Positions 23,224 through 30,793 are shown, numbered from the stretch's first letter. The stretch is 31,518 nucleotides of DNA from Lachnospiraceae bacterium UBA3282 (GCA_002361735.1 DETS01000030.1:1-31518), one strand, 5' to 3'. Translations and numbers: made by a program. Notes: generated by a model not told the origin, from the letters alone.

Positions 23224-23704
23224 GCAGCTTCTGTTGGCGGCGATTGGGGTGAGTGCGGGGCTGATCGTGTCGGCAGGTGTATTTACGGTGTTGATTTCCG
23301 TGGGACTGATTCCGCGGTTTGCGGGAAAGATGCACGTGGCAAAAAAAGTGTTTGTGCTGGAAGAGATGGTGGTATTCGGCACATTGATCGGCAGTTTTTT
23401 CAGTGTCTTTGGCGATTGGGGACAGGTAGGGGCTTTTGTGAAAAACAAGGCTCTCTTAGGAACGGCAACCATGGGGATATGGAATCTGGCAGGTACCGTG
23501 TTTATGATGATATTCGGAGTGTTTGCGGGAATCTTTGTGGGCTGCCTGGCGCTTGCGATCGCGGAGATGTTAAACACGATTCCCGTCTTTGCGAGAAGGA
23601 TCGGCTTCCGTCACGGGCTGGGGATAGCAATCCTGTCTGTGGCGCTGGGGAAGCTGTGCGGGAGTCTGATTTATTTTACGCAGCAGGTATTTCTACATGG
23701 ATGA
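23213..23704 (+). CDS. spoVAB: stage V sporulation protein AB
   Basis: A 163-residue membrane protein with four to five hydrophobic segments (LLLAAIGVSAGLIVSAGVF, VVFGTLIGSFFSVFG, MMIFGVFAGIFVGCLALAI, GIAILSVALGKLCGSLIYF). Glycine-rich helices and the GVFAGIFVGCLALAIAEMLNTIPVFARR segment are characteristic of SpoVAB. It overlaps spoVAA by 11 bases; the TTG at 23210 immediately before the ATG at 23213 is an alternative start, as GGGAGG at 23195-23200 is nearer to it. It is followed by a structured 136-base gap and then spoVAC. Confidence 0.9.
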   Translation: MFLRQLLLAAIGVSAGLIVSAGVFTVLISVGLIPRFAGKMHVAKKVFVLEEMVVFGTLIGSFFSVFGDWGQVGAFVKNKALLGTATMGIWNLAGTVFMMIFGVFAGIFVGCLALAIAEMLNTIPVFARRIGFRHGLGIAILSVALGKLCGSLIYFTQQVFLHG

Positions 23705-23800
23705 TGCGAAAAGAACTTCTAAAGACGTCCCGCCATTGGACGGGATGCCAGGAAGTTCTAAATTTCGCATAGGAGAATGTCCAAAGTACGGACATTCTCC
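23704..23800 (+). repeat. leader repeat family B, copy 2 (before spoVAC)
   Basis: Outer arms ATGCGAAA (23704-23711) and TTTCGCAT (23763-23770) enclose GAACTTC/GAAGTTC (23713-23719 with 23752-23758) and an inner GTCCCG/CGGGAT stem (23727-23732 with 23741-23746). A separate perfect 11-bp hairpin GGAGAATGTCC/GGACATTCTCC follows at 23772-23800. No T tract follows. The outer core and TGTCCAAA match the element before purM (4335-4400). Confidence 0.75.
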
Positions 23801-23840
23801 GCAGTGGAGTGTATTGACCGGATAAAAAAAGGAGAGAAAA

Positions 23841-24329
23841 ATGGAACAATCAAAATCGATGGAACAGATGACACAGCAGGAAAAAGAGCAGGCTTATCAG
23901 CAGAAGGTGGAGCAGGCAACGCCGAAGTACAGTATGACGCTTCGCATGATCAAGGCATTTTTGGTGGGCGGACTGATTTGTGTGATCGGACAGGTAATCT
24001 TAAATTACGCGACGAACCGAATGGGAATCGACAAGGAAACCGCAGGCGCCTGGTGCTCGATGCTTCTGGTGCTGGCAAGCGTCCTTTTAACGGGCTTTGG
24101 TATCTATCACAAATGCGTGGAATGGGGCGGTGCGGGGGCGCTTGTGCCGATCACGGGCTTTGCCAATTCCGTTGCCTCGGCAGCCATCGAGTATCAGAAG
24201 GAGGGGCAGGTGTTCGGAATCGGTTGTAAGATATTCACCATTGCCGGCCCGGTGATCCTTTACGGTATCTTTACGAGCTGGGTGCTGGGTGTGGTGTATT
24301 GGGCGGTGAGGATGCTGGGCGGTATGTAG
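23841..24329 (+). CDS. spoVAC: stage V sporulation protein AC
   Basis: SpoVAC is the putative mechanosensitive channel of the SpoVA complex. The 162-residue protein has a polar Gln/Glu-rich N-terminus (1-35) and four hydrophobic segments (about 42-62, 74-92, 98-116, 132-155), with the family core GGLICVIGQ, WGGAGALVPITGFANSVASAAIEY and AGPVILYGIFTSWVLGV. AAAGGAGAG precedes the start at good spacing. In most spore formers spoVAD and spoVAE come next; here the next gene is mntP behind its own promoter, so the operon appears to stop at spoVAC or to be split. Confidence 0.94.
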   Translation: MEQSKSMEQMTQQEKEQAYQQKVEQATPKYSMTLRMIKAFLVGGLICVIGQVILNYATNRMGIDKETAGAWCSMLLVLASVLLTGFGIYHKCVEWGGAGALVPITGFANSVASAAIEYQKEGQVFGIGCKIFTIAGPVILYGIFTSWVLGVVYWAVRMLGGM

Positions 24330-24402
24330 CCGGAAATGGTTCGTTGTGAATGTCATCGATTTCGCAAATGTTTTTGAAAAGAAATTTACCGGAAAGAAGT
24401 GT

Positions 24403-24431
24403 TTGACAAACGCCATGACCTGTCATAAGAT
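24403..24431 (+). promoter_or_regulatory. promoter of the mntP riboswitch transcript
   Basis: A perfect -35 TTGACA (24403-24408), a 17-base spacer and TAAGAT as -10 (24426-24431). Transcription would begin near 24438, just before the riboswitch aptamer. Confidence 0.7.
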
Positions 24432-24444
24432 ATCTTTAAATCAA

Positions 24445-24536
24445 ATACTCATGAGGGAGTAGCGGGCGTATATCGTAGCAAGTCAACATACTGACCCAAT
24501 CGGTCTGGCTTGTTTTAAATTGCGAGACTCATGTAT
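24445..24536 (+). ncRNA. manganese riboswitch (yybP-ykoY family)
   Basis: The stem P1 pairs ATAC..ATGAG (24445-24455) with CTCATGTAT (24528-24536). Between them lie the conserved GGGAGTAGC (24455-24463) and the second conserved GCGAGA (24522-24527), matching the L1 and L3 loops of yybP-ykoY riboswitches that hold Mn2+. A GACC...GGTC hairpin and AAGTCAACATAC/ GCTTGTTT segment form the other arm. The family controls Mn2+ exporters, and mntP is exactly what follows. Confidence 0.88.
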
Positions 24537-24539
24537 AGC

Positions 24540-24613
24540 AAAAACTATACGTGCAGTCTGCGAAAGTTTATAAGGAGGCCAAGTATAGTTTTTGAAACTG
24601 TACTTGGCTTAAC
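24540..24613 (+). terminator. riboswitch expression platform: antiterminator and terminator
   Basis: Terminator stem: 24578-24591 pairs with 24595-24608 over 14 bp (one G-U) with a TTG loop, followed by TTAACTTTT. Antiterminator: AAAAACTATAC (24540-24550) is perfectly complementary over 11 bases to GTATAGTTTTT (24583-24593), inside the terminator's left arm. A third choice is GTATAG (24533-24538) with CTATAC (24545-24550), which uses bases of P1. So P1 formation would free 24540-24550 to act as antiterminator. Confidence 0.75.
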
Positions 24614-24685
24614 TTTTGTGCGAAGCATCTTGAGTCTGATTATGCGCATAAGCAGAGTCGAAAATCGACAGAGGAGGGACAGAAG

Positions 24686-25270
24686 ATGGAGTGGAATCTA
24701 TTATTTTTTGTAAACAGCGCGTTCCTTGGCGTCGGACTTGCGATGGACGCATTTTCCGTGTCGCTTGCAAACGGCTTAAATGAGCCTCATATGGGAAATA
24801 GGAGAATGTGCGGCATTGCCGGGATATTTGCCTTTTTTCAGGCGGCGATGCCGATGATCGGCTGGGTCTGTGTGCATACGCTGGTCCAATACTTCACGAC
24901 TTTTAGCAGATTCATACCTTGGATTGCCCTGATTTTACTTTTGGTGATCGGCGGCAAAATGCTGCTGGACGGGATCAAGGACGACGGGGTGGAAACGGGG
25001 GAGCAGGGCGTCGGCATGACGGCGCTCGTCTTGCAGGGAATCGCCACTTCGATCGACGCTTTATCCGTCGGTTTTACCATTGCGGAATATGGTTTTTTCA
25101 TGGCGCTTGTCTGTGCCCTTATCATTGCGGCAGTCACCTTTGTGATCTGTATGGCGGGATTGTATCTGGGAAAGACATGCGGGACCGCGTTTGCGGGCAG
25201 GGCATCCATTCTGGGCGGCGTGATCTTAAGTTTGATCGGAATCGAGATTTTTGTGGCAGGTGTGCTGTAA
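24686..25270 (+). CDS. mntP: manganese efflux pump MntP
   Basis: MntP exports Mn2+ across the cytoplasmic membrane. The 194-residue protein has six hydrophobic segments and the family motifs: GVGLAMDAFSVSLANGL near residues 16-32 with the metal-binding Asp/Asn, GGKMLLDGIKD mid-protein, and ATSIDALSVGFT near residues 118-129, the second aspartate-bearing helix. The first and second halves resemble each other, as expected of this family. GAGGAGGG stands before the ATG. A Mn2+ riboswitch directly upstream supports the function independently of the protein sequence. Confidence 0.95.
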   Translation: MEWNLLFFVNSAFLGVGLAMDAFSVSLANGLNEPHMGNRRMCGIAGIFAFFQAAMPMIGWVCVHTLVQYFTTFSRFIPWIALILLLVIGGKMLLDGIKDDGVETGEQGVGMTALVLQGIATSIDALSVGFTIAEYGFFMALVCALIIAAVTFVICMAGLYLGKTCGTAFAGRASILGGVILSLIGIEIFVAGVL

Positions 25271-25399
25271 GCGGCTGCTGTGATGCGGGAAATGGAGATG
25301 ACTTGTAAAAGACAATAGTCGGTAAAATGTCTTAAATTTATGTATGGGAAATGAAATCGGTATATGATACGATAGAAGAAAAGGGAAACGGAGACGGCT

Positions 25400-25576
25400 A
25401 TGAATACATTTCAATATCGGGTGGCAGGCATTGACGGAGATTATGCAAATTTAGAGCGTATCGACGCGCCGGAGGAGGGGTATAAATTGGTGGCCCGCGC
25501 GCTTCTGCCGCCGGAGATCAAAGAGGGAACCCTGCTTTTGTATGAGATGCTGCAGTACAGGATTCTGGAAGAATGA
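25400..25576 (+). CDS. 58-aa acidic small protein of unknown function
   Basis: A 58-residue frame with ATG at 25400 behind ACGGAGACGG. The product begins MNTFQYRVAGIDGDYANLER and ends LLYEMLQYRILEE. The segment VAGIDGDYANLERIDAPEEG followed by LLPPEIKEGTLLLYE looks like the small proteins that read '(R)I(E/D)G..A.L.....G....A.LP....EG' found in clostridia (DUF3006-like), but the match is loose. It is soluble and acidic. The codon usage and start site are those of a real gene. It lies upstream of the DUF512 protein, 103 bases away. Function unknown. Confidence 0.65.
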   Translation: MNTFQYRVAGIDGDYANLERIDAPEEGYKLVARALLPPEIKEGTLLLYEMLQYRILEE

Positions 25577-25679
25577 GAAAATAGAGTTATGTAAACCACA
25601 CGACAGGGGAAGCCGAATACCATAATGGGATCAGAGGTAACGGGACTGAGAGAACCTGTTTTGCAGAAAGGAAACCAAT

Positions 25680-27098
25680 GTGAAAAAGACGGAACATATC
25701 ATAAAAGAGGTAGCGTTTGGTTGCATTGCAGAGGAGATGGGGATCGAGGCGGGCGACGTCCTGCTTTCCATCAACGATCAGGAAATAGAGGATGTGTTTG
25801 ATTACCGCTATCTGATAAAGGACGAGTACGTGGAAGTGCTCGTGCGCAAGGCGGACGGCGAGGAGTGGTTGTTGGAGATCGACAAAGACTACGACGAGGA
25901 TCTGGGCGTAACATTTGAAAACGATCTGATGAGCGATTACCGCTCCTGCAGCAACAAGTGCATTTTTTGTTTTATCGATCAGATGCCCCCGGGGATGCGG
26001 GAAACCTTGTATTTCAAGGACGACGATTCCCGGCTTTCTTTTTTGCAGGGCAATTATATCACCCTTACCAATATGAGCGAGCACGATGTGGAGCGCATCA
26101 TTCAGATGCAGCTTGCGCCCATCAATATCTCGGTACAGACCACGAATCCCGAACTGCGGTGTAAGATGTTAAACAACCGCTTTGCGGGAGAAAAACTGCG
26201 TTTCCTTGATCGTTTTTACGAGGGACATGTGGAGATGAACGCTCAAATCGTGTGCTGTAAGGGTGTCAATGACGGGGAGGAATTAAAACGCAGCATTGAG
26301 GATTTAATGAAGTATCTGCCTTTTATGCGCAGCGTGTCGGTGGTACCTGCGGGGCTTACCAAATTTAGGGATGGTCTCTTTCCGCTGGCTTTGTTTACGA
26401 AAGAGGAGGCCGGAGTCATCATTGATAGGATTGAGGCGTACCAGAAAATTTGTTTTGACCGGTATGGTCTGCATTTTGTGCATGCCAGCGACGAGTTCTA
26501 TCTGCTGGCGGAGCGGGAACTGCCGGAGGAGGAGCGTTACGACGGCTATATCCAACTGGAAAACGGCGTGGGGATGCTACGGCTGTTTCGGGAGGAATTT
26601 TCAGCGGCAATGCAGAAAATCACGAAAGGTGACCGATTCAGTCAACAAAGACGGGAAACGGGGGAACGCAGACTTACAGTGGCGACGGGAGAACTGGCAT
26701 TCCCTGTCATGCGGGAGGCGGCGGAGGAATTGTGCAGGGCTTGTCCGGCACTGACCATTCGGGTCTGTCCTATCCGCAATGACTTCTTTGGGGAGACGAT
26801 CACCGTTGCGGGGCTCGTGACGGGACAGGATCTGATTGCGCAGTTGCGGGAGCGGCAGCAGGCAGGAGAGAATCTCGGAGACAAGCTTCTGATTCCCGCT
26901 AACATGTTAAGGAGTGGGGAACAGGTCTTTTTGGATGATGTTACCGTGCAGGATGTGGAGCGGGCATTGGGGATGAGCGTGACCGTGGTGGAATCCGCGG
27001 GACAAGAATTTGTGGAGGCGGCGCTTAACCCTGATTATCATATGAGCAGGGAAAATGACGGGGATCGCTTTGTGTATGTGCAGGGATATGACAGATGA
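25680..27098 (+). CDS. DUF512 / radical SAM protein with PDZ domain
   Basis: A 472-residue protein starting at GTG 25680, with AGAAAGGA eight bases upstream. Residues 1-75 look like a PDZ domain (IAEEMGIEAGDVLLSINDQEIEDVFD). A radical-SAM-type cluster motif CSNKCIFC (C90, C94, C97) follows, then PPGMRETLYFKDDDSRLSFLQGNYITLTN and a conserved VQTTNPELR region. The C-terminal DUF512 domain (about 285-460) includes TVATGELAFPVM and LLIPANMLRSGEQVFLDD. It belongs to the widespread DUF512 family (often beside der/engA), whose reaction is not established as far as I know. The cluster and PDZ suggest an iron-sulfur enzyme acting on a protein or peptide, which is inference. der is not adjacent here. 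Confidence 0.9.
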   Translation: MKKTEHIIKEVAFGCIAEEMGIEAGDVLLSINDQEIEDVFDYRYLIKDEYVEVLVRKADGEEWLLEIDKDYDEDLGVTFENDLMSDYRSCSNKCIFCFIDQMPPGMRETLYFKDDDSRLSFLQGNYITLTNMSEHDVERIIQMQLAPINISVQTTNPELRCKMLNNRFAGEKLRFLDRFYEGHVEMNAQIVCCKGVNDGEELKRSIEDLMKYLPFMRSVSVVPAGLTKFRDGLFPLALFTKEEAGVIIDRIEAYQKICFDRYGLHFVHASDEFYLLAERELPEEERYDGYIQLENGVGMLRLFREEFSAAMQKITKGDRFSQQRRETGERRLTVATGELAFPVMREAAEELCRACPALTIRVCPIRNDFFGETITVAGLVTGQDLIAQLRERQQAGENLGDKLLIPANMLRSGEQVFLDDVTVQDVERALGMSVTVVESAGQEFVEAALNPDYHMSRENDGDRFVYVQGYDR

Positions 27099-27215
27099 TG
27101 ATGAATGTTATGTAAACTGATTGGAGATAAGTGAGCACAGAAAAAGGAAAACAGGTTTTAATGTTTTACATTATATTTGGAGTTATGTAAACTAAGAGAA
27201 AAGGAGCAGTATGTC

Positions 27216-27896
27216 ATGGATTGCAGGAAATTGACAGCGGATGAAGTGACAAGGATTTATCGTGGATATATGGTGCAGGATTTTCCGGCAGACGAGCTCA
27301 AACCCTTAAGCCACATCCTGCGCAGCATGGAGGCGGGATTTGGCTTTTCTCTGGGGGTCTTTGAGGGAGAGGAATTGGCCGGCTATGCCGTTTTTATTCT
27401 CTGCGAGGAGACAGGGTGCGCGCTTCTCGATTATTTTGCCATTCTGGCGGATCGACGGGGAAAAGGGATGGGACACAGCGCTTTTTCTCTGTTTGAAACC
27501 TATTTTAAGAAACAGTTGCCGGAAGTGGAAGGGCTTTACATCGAGTCCGAACGAATTTCGGCGGCGGAAAATGAAAAACAGCGGCGGATCAGAGAGCGGC
27601 GGATTGCCTTTTATCTCTCCTGCGGCTGTGAGATGACGGCTTTGTGTTCCGTGCTGTTCGGCGTGGAGTACAGCGTCTTATATAAGCCTCTCGGGGGAGC
27701 GGTAAAGGAAGACGGCGCGGAAGGGCTGGAAGAAGCGGATGCAAAACGGGAACGCCTGCCTTCGAGAGCGGCTTTGGATGCGCTTTACCATAAGATGTTC
27801 AAACCGGAGCACTATAACGGGGCGGTAAGTCTCACCGTGGCGGCGGGGAGTGATGAGTCTCCGCACAGGGATGGAAAAGGGAAGCTGTTTGCGTAA
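27216..27896 (+). CDS. GNAT-family N-acetyltransferase
   Basis: The 226-residue protein carries a GNAT fold at about residues 20-165. The signature acetyl-CoA loop is RRGKGMGHSAF (about 86-96, the Q/R-x-x-G-x-G/A pattern), preceded by the strand ALLDYFAILAD. Residues after about 165 are a charged tail (KEDGAEGLEEADAKRERLPS) with a final segment not typical of the family. Substrate unknown. The ATG at 27216 is chosen because AAGGAG is nine bases upstream; the frame is open further left but without support. Two copies of GTTATGTAAAC (27107-27117 and 27182-27192) lie in its leader. It ends 22 bases before the GTPase-nuclease gene. Confidence 0.82.
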   Translation: MDCRKLTADEVTRIYRGYMVQDFPADELKPLSHILRSMEAGFGFSLGVFEGEELAGYAVFILCEETGCALLDYFAILADRRGKGMGHSAFSLFETYFKKQLPEVEGLYIESERISAAENEKQRRIRERRIAFYLSCGCEMTALCSVLFGVEYSVLYKPLGGAVKEDGAEGLEEADAKRERLPSRAALDALYHKMFKPEHYNGAVSLTVAAGSDESPHRDGKGKLFA

Positions 27897-27918
27897 ACGG
27901 TAAGTTATGGGGGATGCT

Positions 27919-30720
27919 ATGAATCATAAAAAAGCAGTTATCGGGCTGTTGGCGCATGTGGATGCGGGGAAGACGACATTGGCGGAACAGATTCTCTATG
28001 CGGCGGGAGAAATCAGAAGTCTCGGTCGTGTCGATCATCGGGATACCTTTTTGGATACGGATACGCAGGAGCGGGAGAGAGGCATCACCATCTTTTCCAA
28101 GCAGGCGCGTTTTTGCCGGAAGGGAATGGAAGCGATGCTCCTTGATACGCCGGGGCATGTGGATTTTTCGGCGGAGATGGAGCGGACACTGCAGGTTTTG
28201 GACTGTGCGGTGCTCATCATAAACGGCGCGGACGGGGTGCAGAGCCATACGTTGACCCTGTGGAAGCTGTTAGAGCGCTATCGGGTGCCGGTTTTTCTTT
28301 TTATCAATAAAATGGATCAGCCGGGTACGGACGCGGATGCCCTGCTTTCGGAGGTGCAGAAAGCATTAGATGGACGCTGCGTTTCTTTTGCCTGCCCGAT
28401 CGGAGAACGGACGGATGAATTTTATGAGAACATCGCGGTCTGTGATGAGAAGCTGTTGGAAAACTATTTGGAGCGGTTAGAGCGTAAAGATGGGGGCAAG
28501 CAGCAGGGACAGGGCAGGGCAAATGAGCAGCCACCGGTCAGCGACGGGGAGATTGCCGCGTTGATAGGCGGGCGAAAATTATTTCCCTGCTTTTTTGGTT
28601 CCGCACTGTATGGTAACGGTGTGGAGGATTTGCTTGACGCGCTTCTTTCTTATGCGCCTGCGCCGAAGTACGGAGAGGCGTTTGGCGCGCGGGTCTTTAA
28701 GATCACCAGAGACGAGCAGGGGAACCGTTTGACGCACATCAAAGTGACCGGGGGAAGTCTCAGGGTGAAGCAGACGATAGCGACTGCGGCGGACAAGGCA
28801 GCAGAGGCGGATGGACTGCAAACGGACGGGACAGTGAAACCGAACAGGGCAGGCGGAGCTGATGAGCGCGTGGAAAAGATTGACCAGATACGTCAATATT
28901 CAGGGGAAAAGTATGCGGCGGTACAGGAAGTGACGGCTGGAGATATCTGTGCGCTTTTGGGACCGGAGCACACGTTTTGCGGACAGGGGCTTGGTGTGGA
29001 GAAAGAGACGGTGCTGCCGCTTCTGGAGCCTGTTATGACTTATCGGGTCAATCCGCCGGAGGGGTGTGATATTCATAGTTTATATTCAAAGTTATGTAAA
29101 CTACAAGAAGAAGAACCGATGCTGCATCTTGTCAGGCAGGAACAGAGTGGGGAGATCCATGTGCGTCTGATGGGTGAAGTGCAGATTGAGATTTTGAGAA
29201 AATTGATACAGGAACGGTTTGACCTGGAAGTGGATTTTGACGAGGGGAGCGTTCTTTATCAGGAAACAATCGCGGATGTGGCGGAGGGCGTGGGGCATTT
29301 TGAACCGCTCAGGCATTATGCGGAGGTGCATTTGATTCTGGAGCCGGGAGAGCGGGGCAGCGGACTTTCCTTTCGCAGCTGTTTGAGCGAGGATGAGCTG
29401 GACCGCAACTGGCAGCGGCTGATTCTGACGCATTTGGAGGAGAAGACGCACCTTGGCGTGCTCACGGGATCTCCAATCACGGATATGCAGATCACGTTGG
29501 CGGCGGGAAGGTCTCATTTGAAGCATACGGAGGGCGGCGATTTCAGACAGGCGACTTATCGTGCGCTCAGACAAGGGCTTTGCCGCGCTGAGAGTATCCT
29601 GCTTGAGCCTGTTTACGAATTTCGCATGGAGCTTCCCGCTTCGCTTGTGGGCAGAGCGATGGCGGATATTCAGGCGATGAGCGGCAGATTTGATGCGCCG
29701 GAGACCGTGGGAGAGGAAGCGCATCTTACGGGTACGGTGCCGGTCTCCGAATTTGGCGGGTATCACACGAAGCTTTTGGCTTACAGCGGAGGAAAGGGGC
29801 GGCTTTTTACCAGTCTGAAAGGCTATGAACCCTGTCACAATGCGGGGGAGGTCATAGAGCAGATCGGCTATGAAGCGGAACATGATATGGAGAATCCCTG
29901 CGGCTCCGTGTTCTGTGCCCATGGCGCGGGATTTGTGGTGGAGTGGGATCGTGTGGAGGAGTATATGCACCTGGAGCCTGCCTTGAAAGCAGGATGGAAA
30001 CTTTCGGACGGAAGGGTTTATGGGGCAGATGAAGAAAGTGACCAAAATGGTCAATCCGGAAAGGGCGGCAGGGACGGAGAGAATGGAACGGGAGATTTCG
30101 CTGCGCGCTATGCAAAACGTTCAGCCGCCGGTGAATCTGGAATTGACTTTATTGGTCAAGATGAGATAGAGGAGATCTTTGCCAGAACCTACGGGACAAA
30201 GGAGCCGAAAAAGCAGGGCTGGGCAAGAACCATCCGCGCAAAGACGGCGGAGCCTGCGGAGGTTACATACCGCGGCAGTCAGACGAAACAGGAAGATTAC
30301 CTTCTGGTGGACGGTTACAATATCATTTTTGCGTGGGAGGAGCTGTCCGTTTTGGCGAAAACGGACTTAAACGCCGCCAGAGGCAGGCTGATGGATATTC
30401 TCTGCAATTATCAGGCTTTCCGCAAAATGCACCTGATTCTGGTGTTTGACGCCTATCGCGTGAAAGGAAATCCGGGCAGTGTGGAACATTACCATAATAT
30501 TGATGTGGTCTATACCAAGGAGGCGGAGACGGCGGATCAGTATATTGAGAAGGTGACTCATGAGATGAGCCGCAAAAACAACCGCGTGCGGGTGGCAACC
30601 TCCGACGGACTGGAGCAGATCATCATCCTGGGTGCGGGTGCGACCCGCGTTTCTGCAAGGGAACTTCTCGAGGAAGTAAGGGCGGCGGAGAAAGAAATGC
30701 GGGAGAACTATATTGGTTGA
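27919..30720 (+). CDS. TetM/EF-G-like translational GTPase fused to a YacP/Rae1-like NYN nuclease domain
   Basis: Residues 1 to about 690 are a full ribosome-binding GTPase of the TetM/EF-G type: G1 AHVDAGKTT (12-20), G2 ERGITIF, G3 DTPGHVDF with H80, G4 NKMD (130-133), then domains II-V. Residues about 690-790 are a Gly/Glu/Lys-rich linker with a DEIEEIFARTYG helix. Residues 794-933 match YacP/Rae1: VDGYNIIFAW (D798), LVFDAYRVKG (D844), YTKEAETADQYIEK (E870, D873), VATSDG (D896), SARELLEEV; all acidic metal ligands are kept. Rae1 is a ribosomal A-site mRNA endonuclease. I infer a factor that enters the A site and cleaves mRNA there. Where TetM has YSPVSTPADF, this protein reads SHLKHTEGGDF, so drug resistance is doubtful. 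The ATG at 27919 follows GGGGGA; GTPases of this family start in the same way. Confidence 0.92.
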   Translation: MNHKKAVIGLLAHVDAGKTTLAEQILYAAGEIRSLGRVDHRDTFLDTDTQERERGITIFSKQARFCRKGMEAMLLDTPGHVDFSAEMERTLQVLDCAVLIINGADGVQSHTLTLWKLLERYRVPVFLFINKMDQPGTDADALLSEVQKALDGRCVSFACPIGERTDEFYENIAVCDEKLLENYLERLERKDGGKQQGQGRANEQPPVSDGEIAALIGGRKLFPCFFGSALYGNGVEDLLDALLSYAPAPKYGEAFGARVFKITRDEQGNRLTHIKVTGGSLRVKQTIATAADKAAEADGLQTDGTVKPNRAGGADERVEKIDQIRQYSGEKYAAVQEVTAGDICALLGPEHTFCGQGLGVEKETVLPLLEPVMTYRVNPPEGCDIHSLYSKLCKLQEEEPMLHLVRQEQSGEIHVRLMGEVQIEILRKLIQERFDLEVDFDEGSVLYQETIADVAEGVGHFEPLRHYAEVHLILEPGERGSGLSFRSCLSEDELDRNWQRLILTHLEEKTHLGVLTGSPITDMQITLAAGRSHLKHTEGGDFRQATYRALRQGLCRAESILLEPVYEFRMELPASLVGRAMADIQAMSGRFDAPETVGEEAHLTGTVPVSEFGGYHTKLLAYSGGKGRLFTSLKGYEPCHNAGEVIEQIGYEAEHDMENPCGSVFCAHGAGFVVEWDRVEEYMHLEPALKAGWKLSDGRVYGADEESDQNGQSGKGGRDGENGTGDFAARYAKRSAAGESGIDFIGQDEIEEIFARTYGTKEPKKQGWARTIRAKTAEPAEVTYRGSQTKQEDYLLVDGYNIIFAWEELSVLAKTDLNAARGRLMDILCNYQAFRKMHLILVFDAYRVKGNPGSVEHYHNIDVVYTKEAETADQYIEKVTHEMSRKNNRVRVATSDGLEQIIILGAGATRVSARELLEEVRAAEKEMRENYIG

Positions 30721-30762
30721 GGTGGCGCATAGGCAGATTCAAGATGCTGCGCGCTTAAGAAA

Positions 30763-30793
30763 TTTATAAGAAATCCCACGACTTTTTTATAAG
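30763..30793 (+). repeat. direct repeats TTTATAAG upstream of the response regulator
   Basis: TTTATAAG at 30763-30770 and 30786-30793, 23 bases apart (about two helical turns), with a weaker TTTTATG at 30801-30807. OmpR-family regulators often bind direct repeats of their own promoter, so autoregulation is possible. No clear -35/-10 pair could be fixed. The rest of the 126-base gap shows nothing else. Confidence 0.35.

Noticed and set aside
24531..24713. 60-codon plus-strand frame in the riboswitch region
   Set aside because: It runs through the expression platform hairpins and into mntP; the AAGGAGG at 24572 is part of the terminator region and has no properly spaced start.
21017..26645. 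Shared 15-mer TGACCGATTCAGTCA in the GH42 and DUF512 genes
   Set aside because: One 15-mer match is expected by chance in a window of this size; it is kept only as two members of the TTGAC-N7-GTCAA set.
29101..30054. 317-codon open frame on the minus strand
   Set aside because: It is a shadow of the GC-rich GTPase-nuclease gene: no ribosome binding site, no recognisable domain, low-quality His/Arg/Leu composition.
27919..30720. Annotation as a tetracycline resistance (Tet(M)) gene
   Set aside because: The GTPase half is TetM-like, but the domain IV loop that displaces the drug is not conserved and a nuclease domain is attached; resistance cannot be claimed from sequence.
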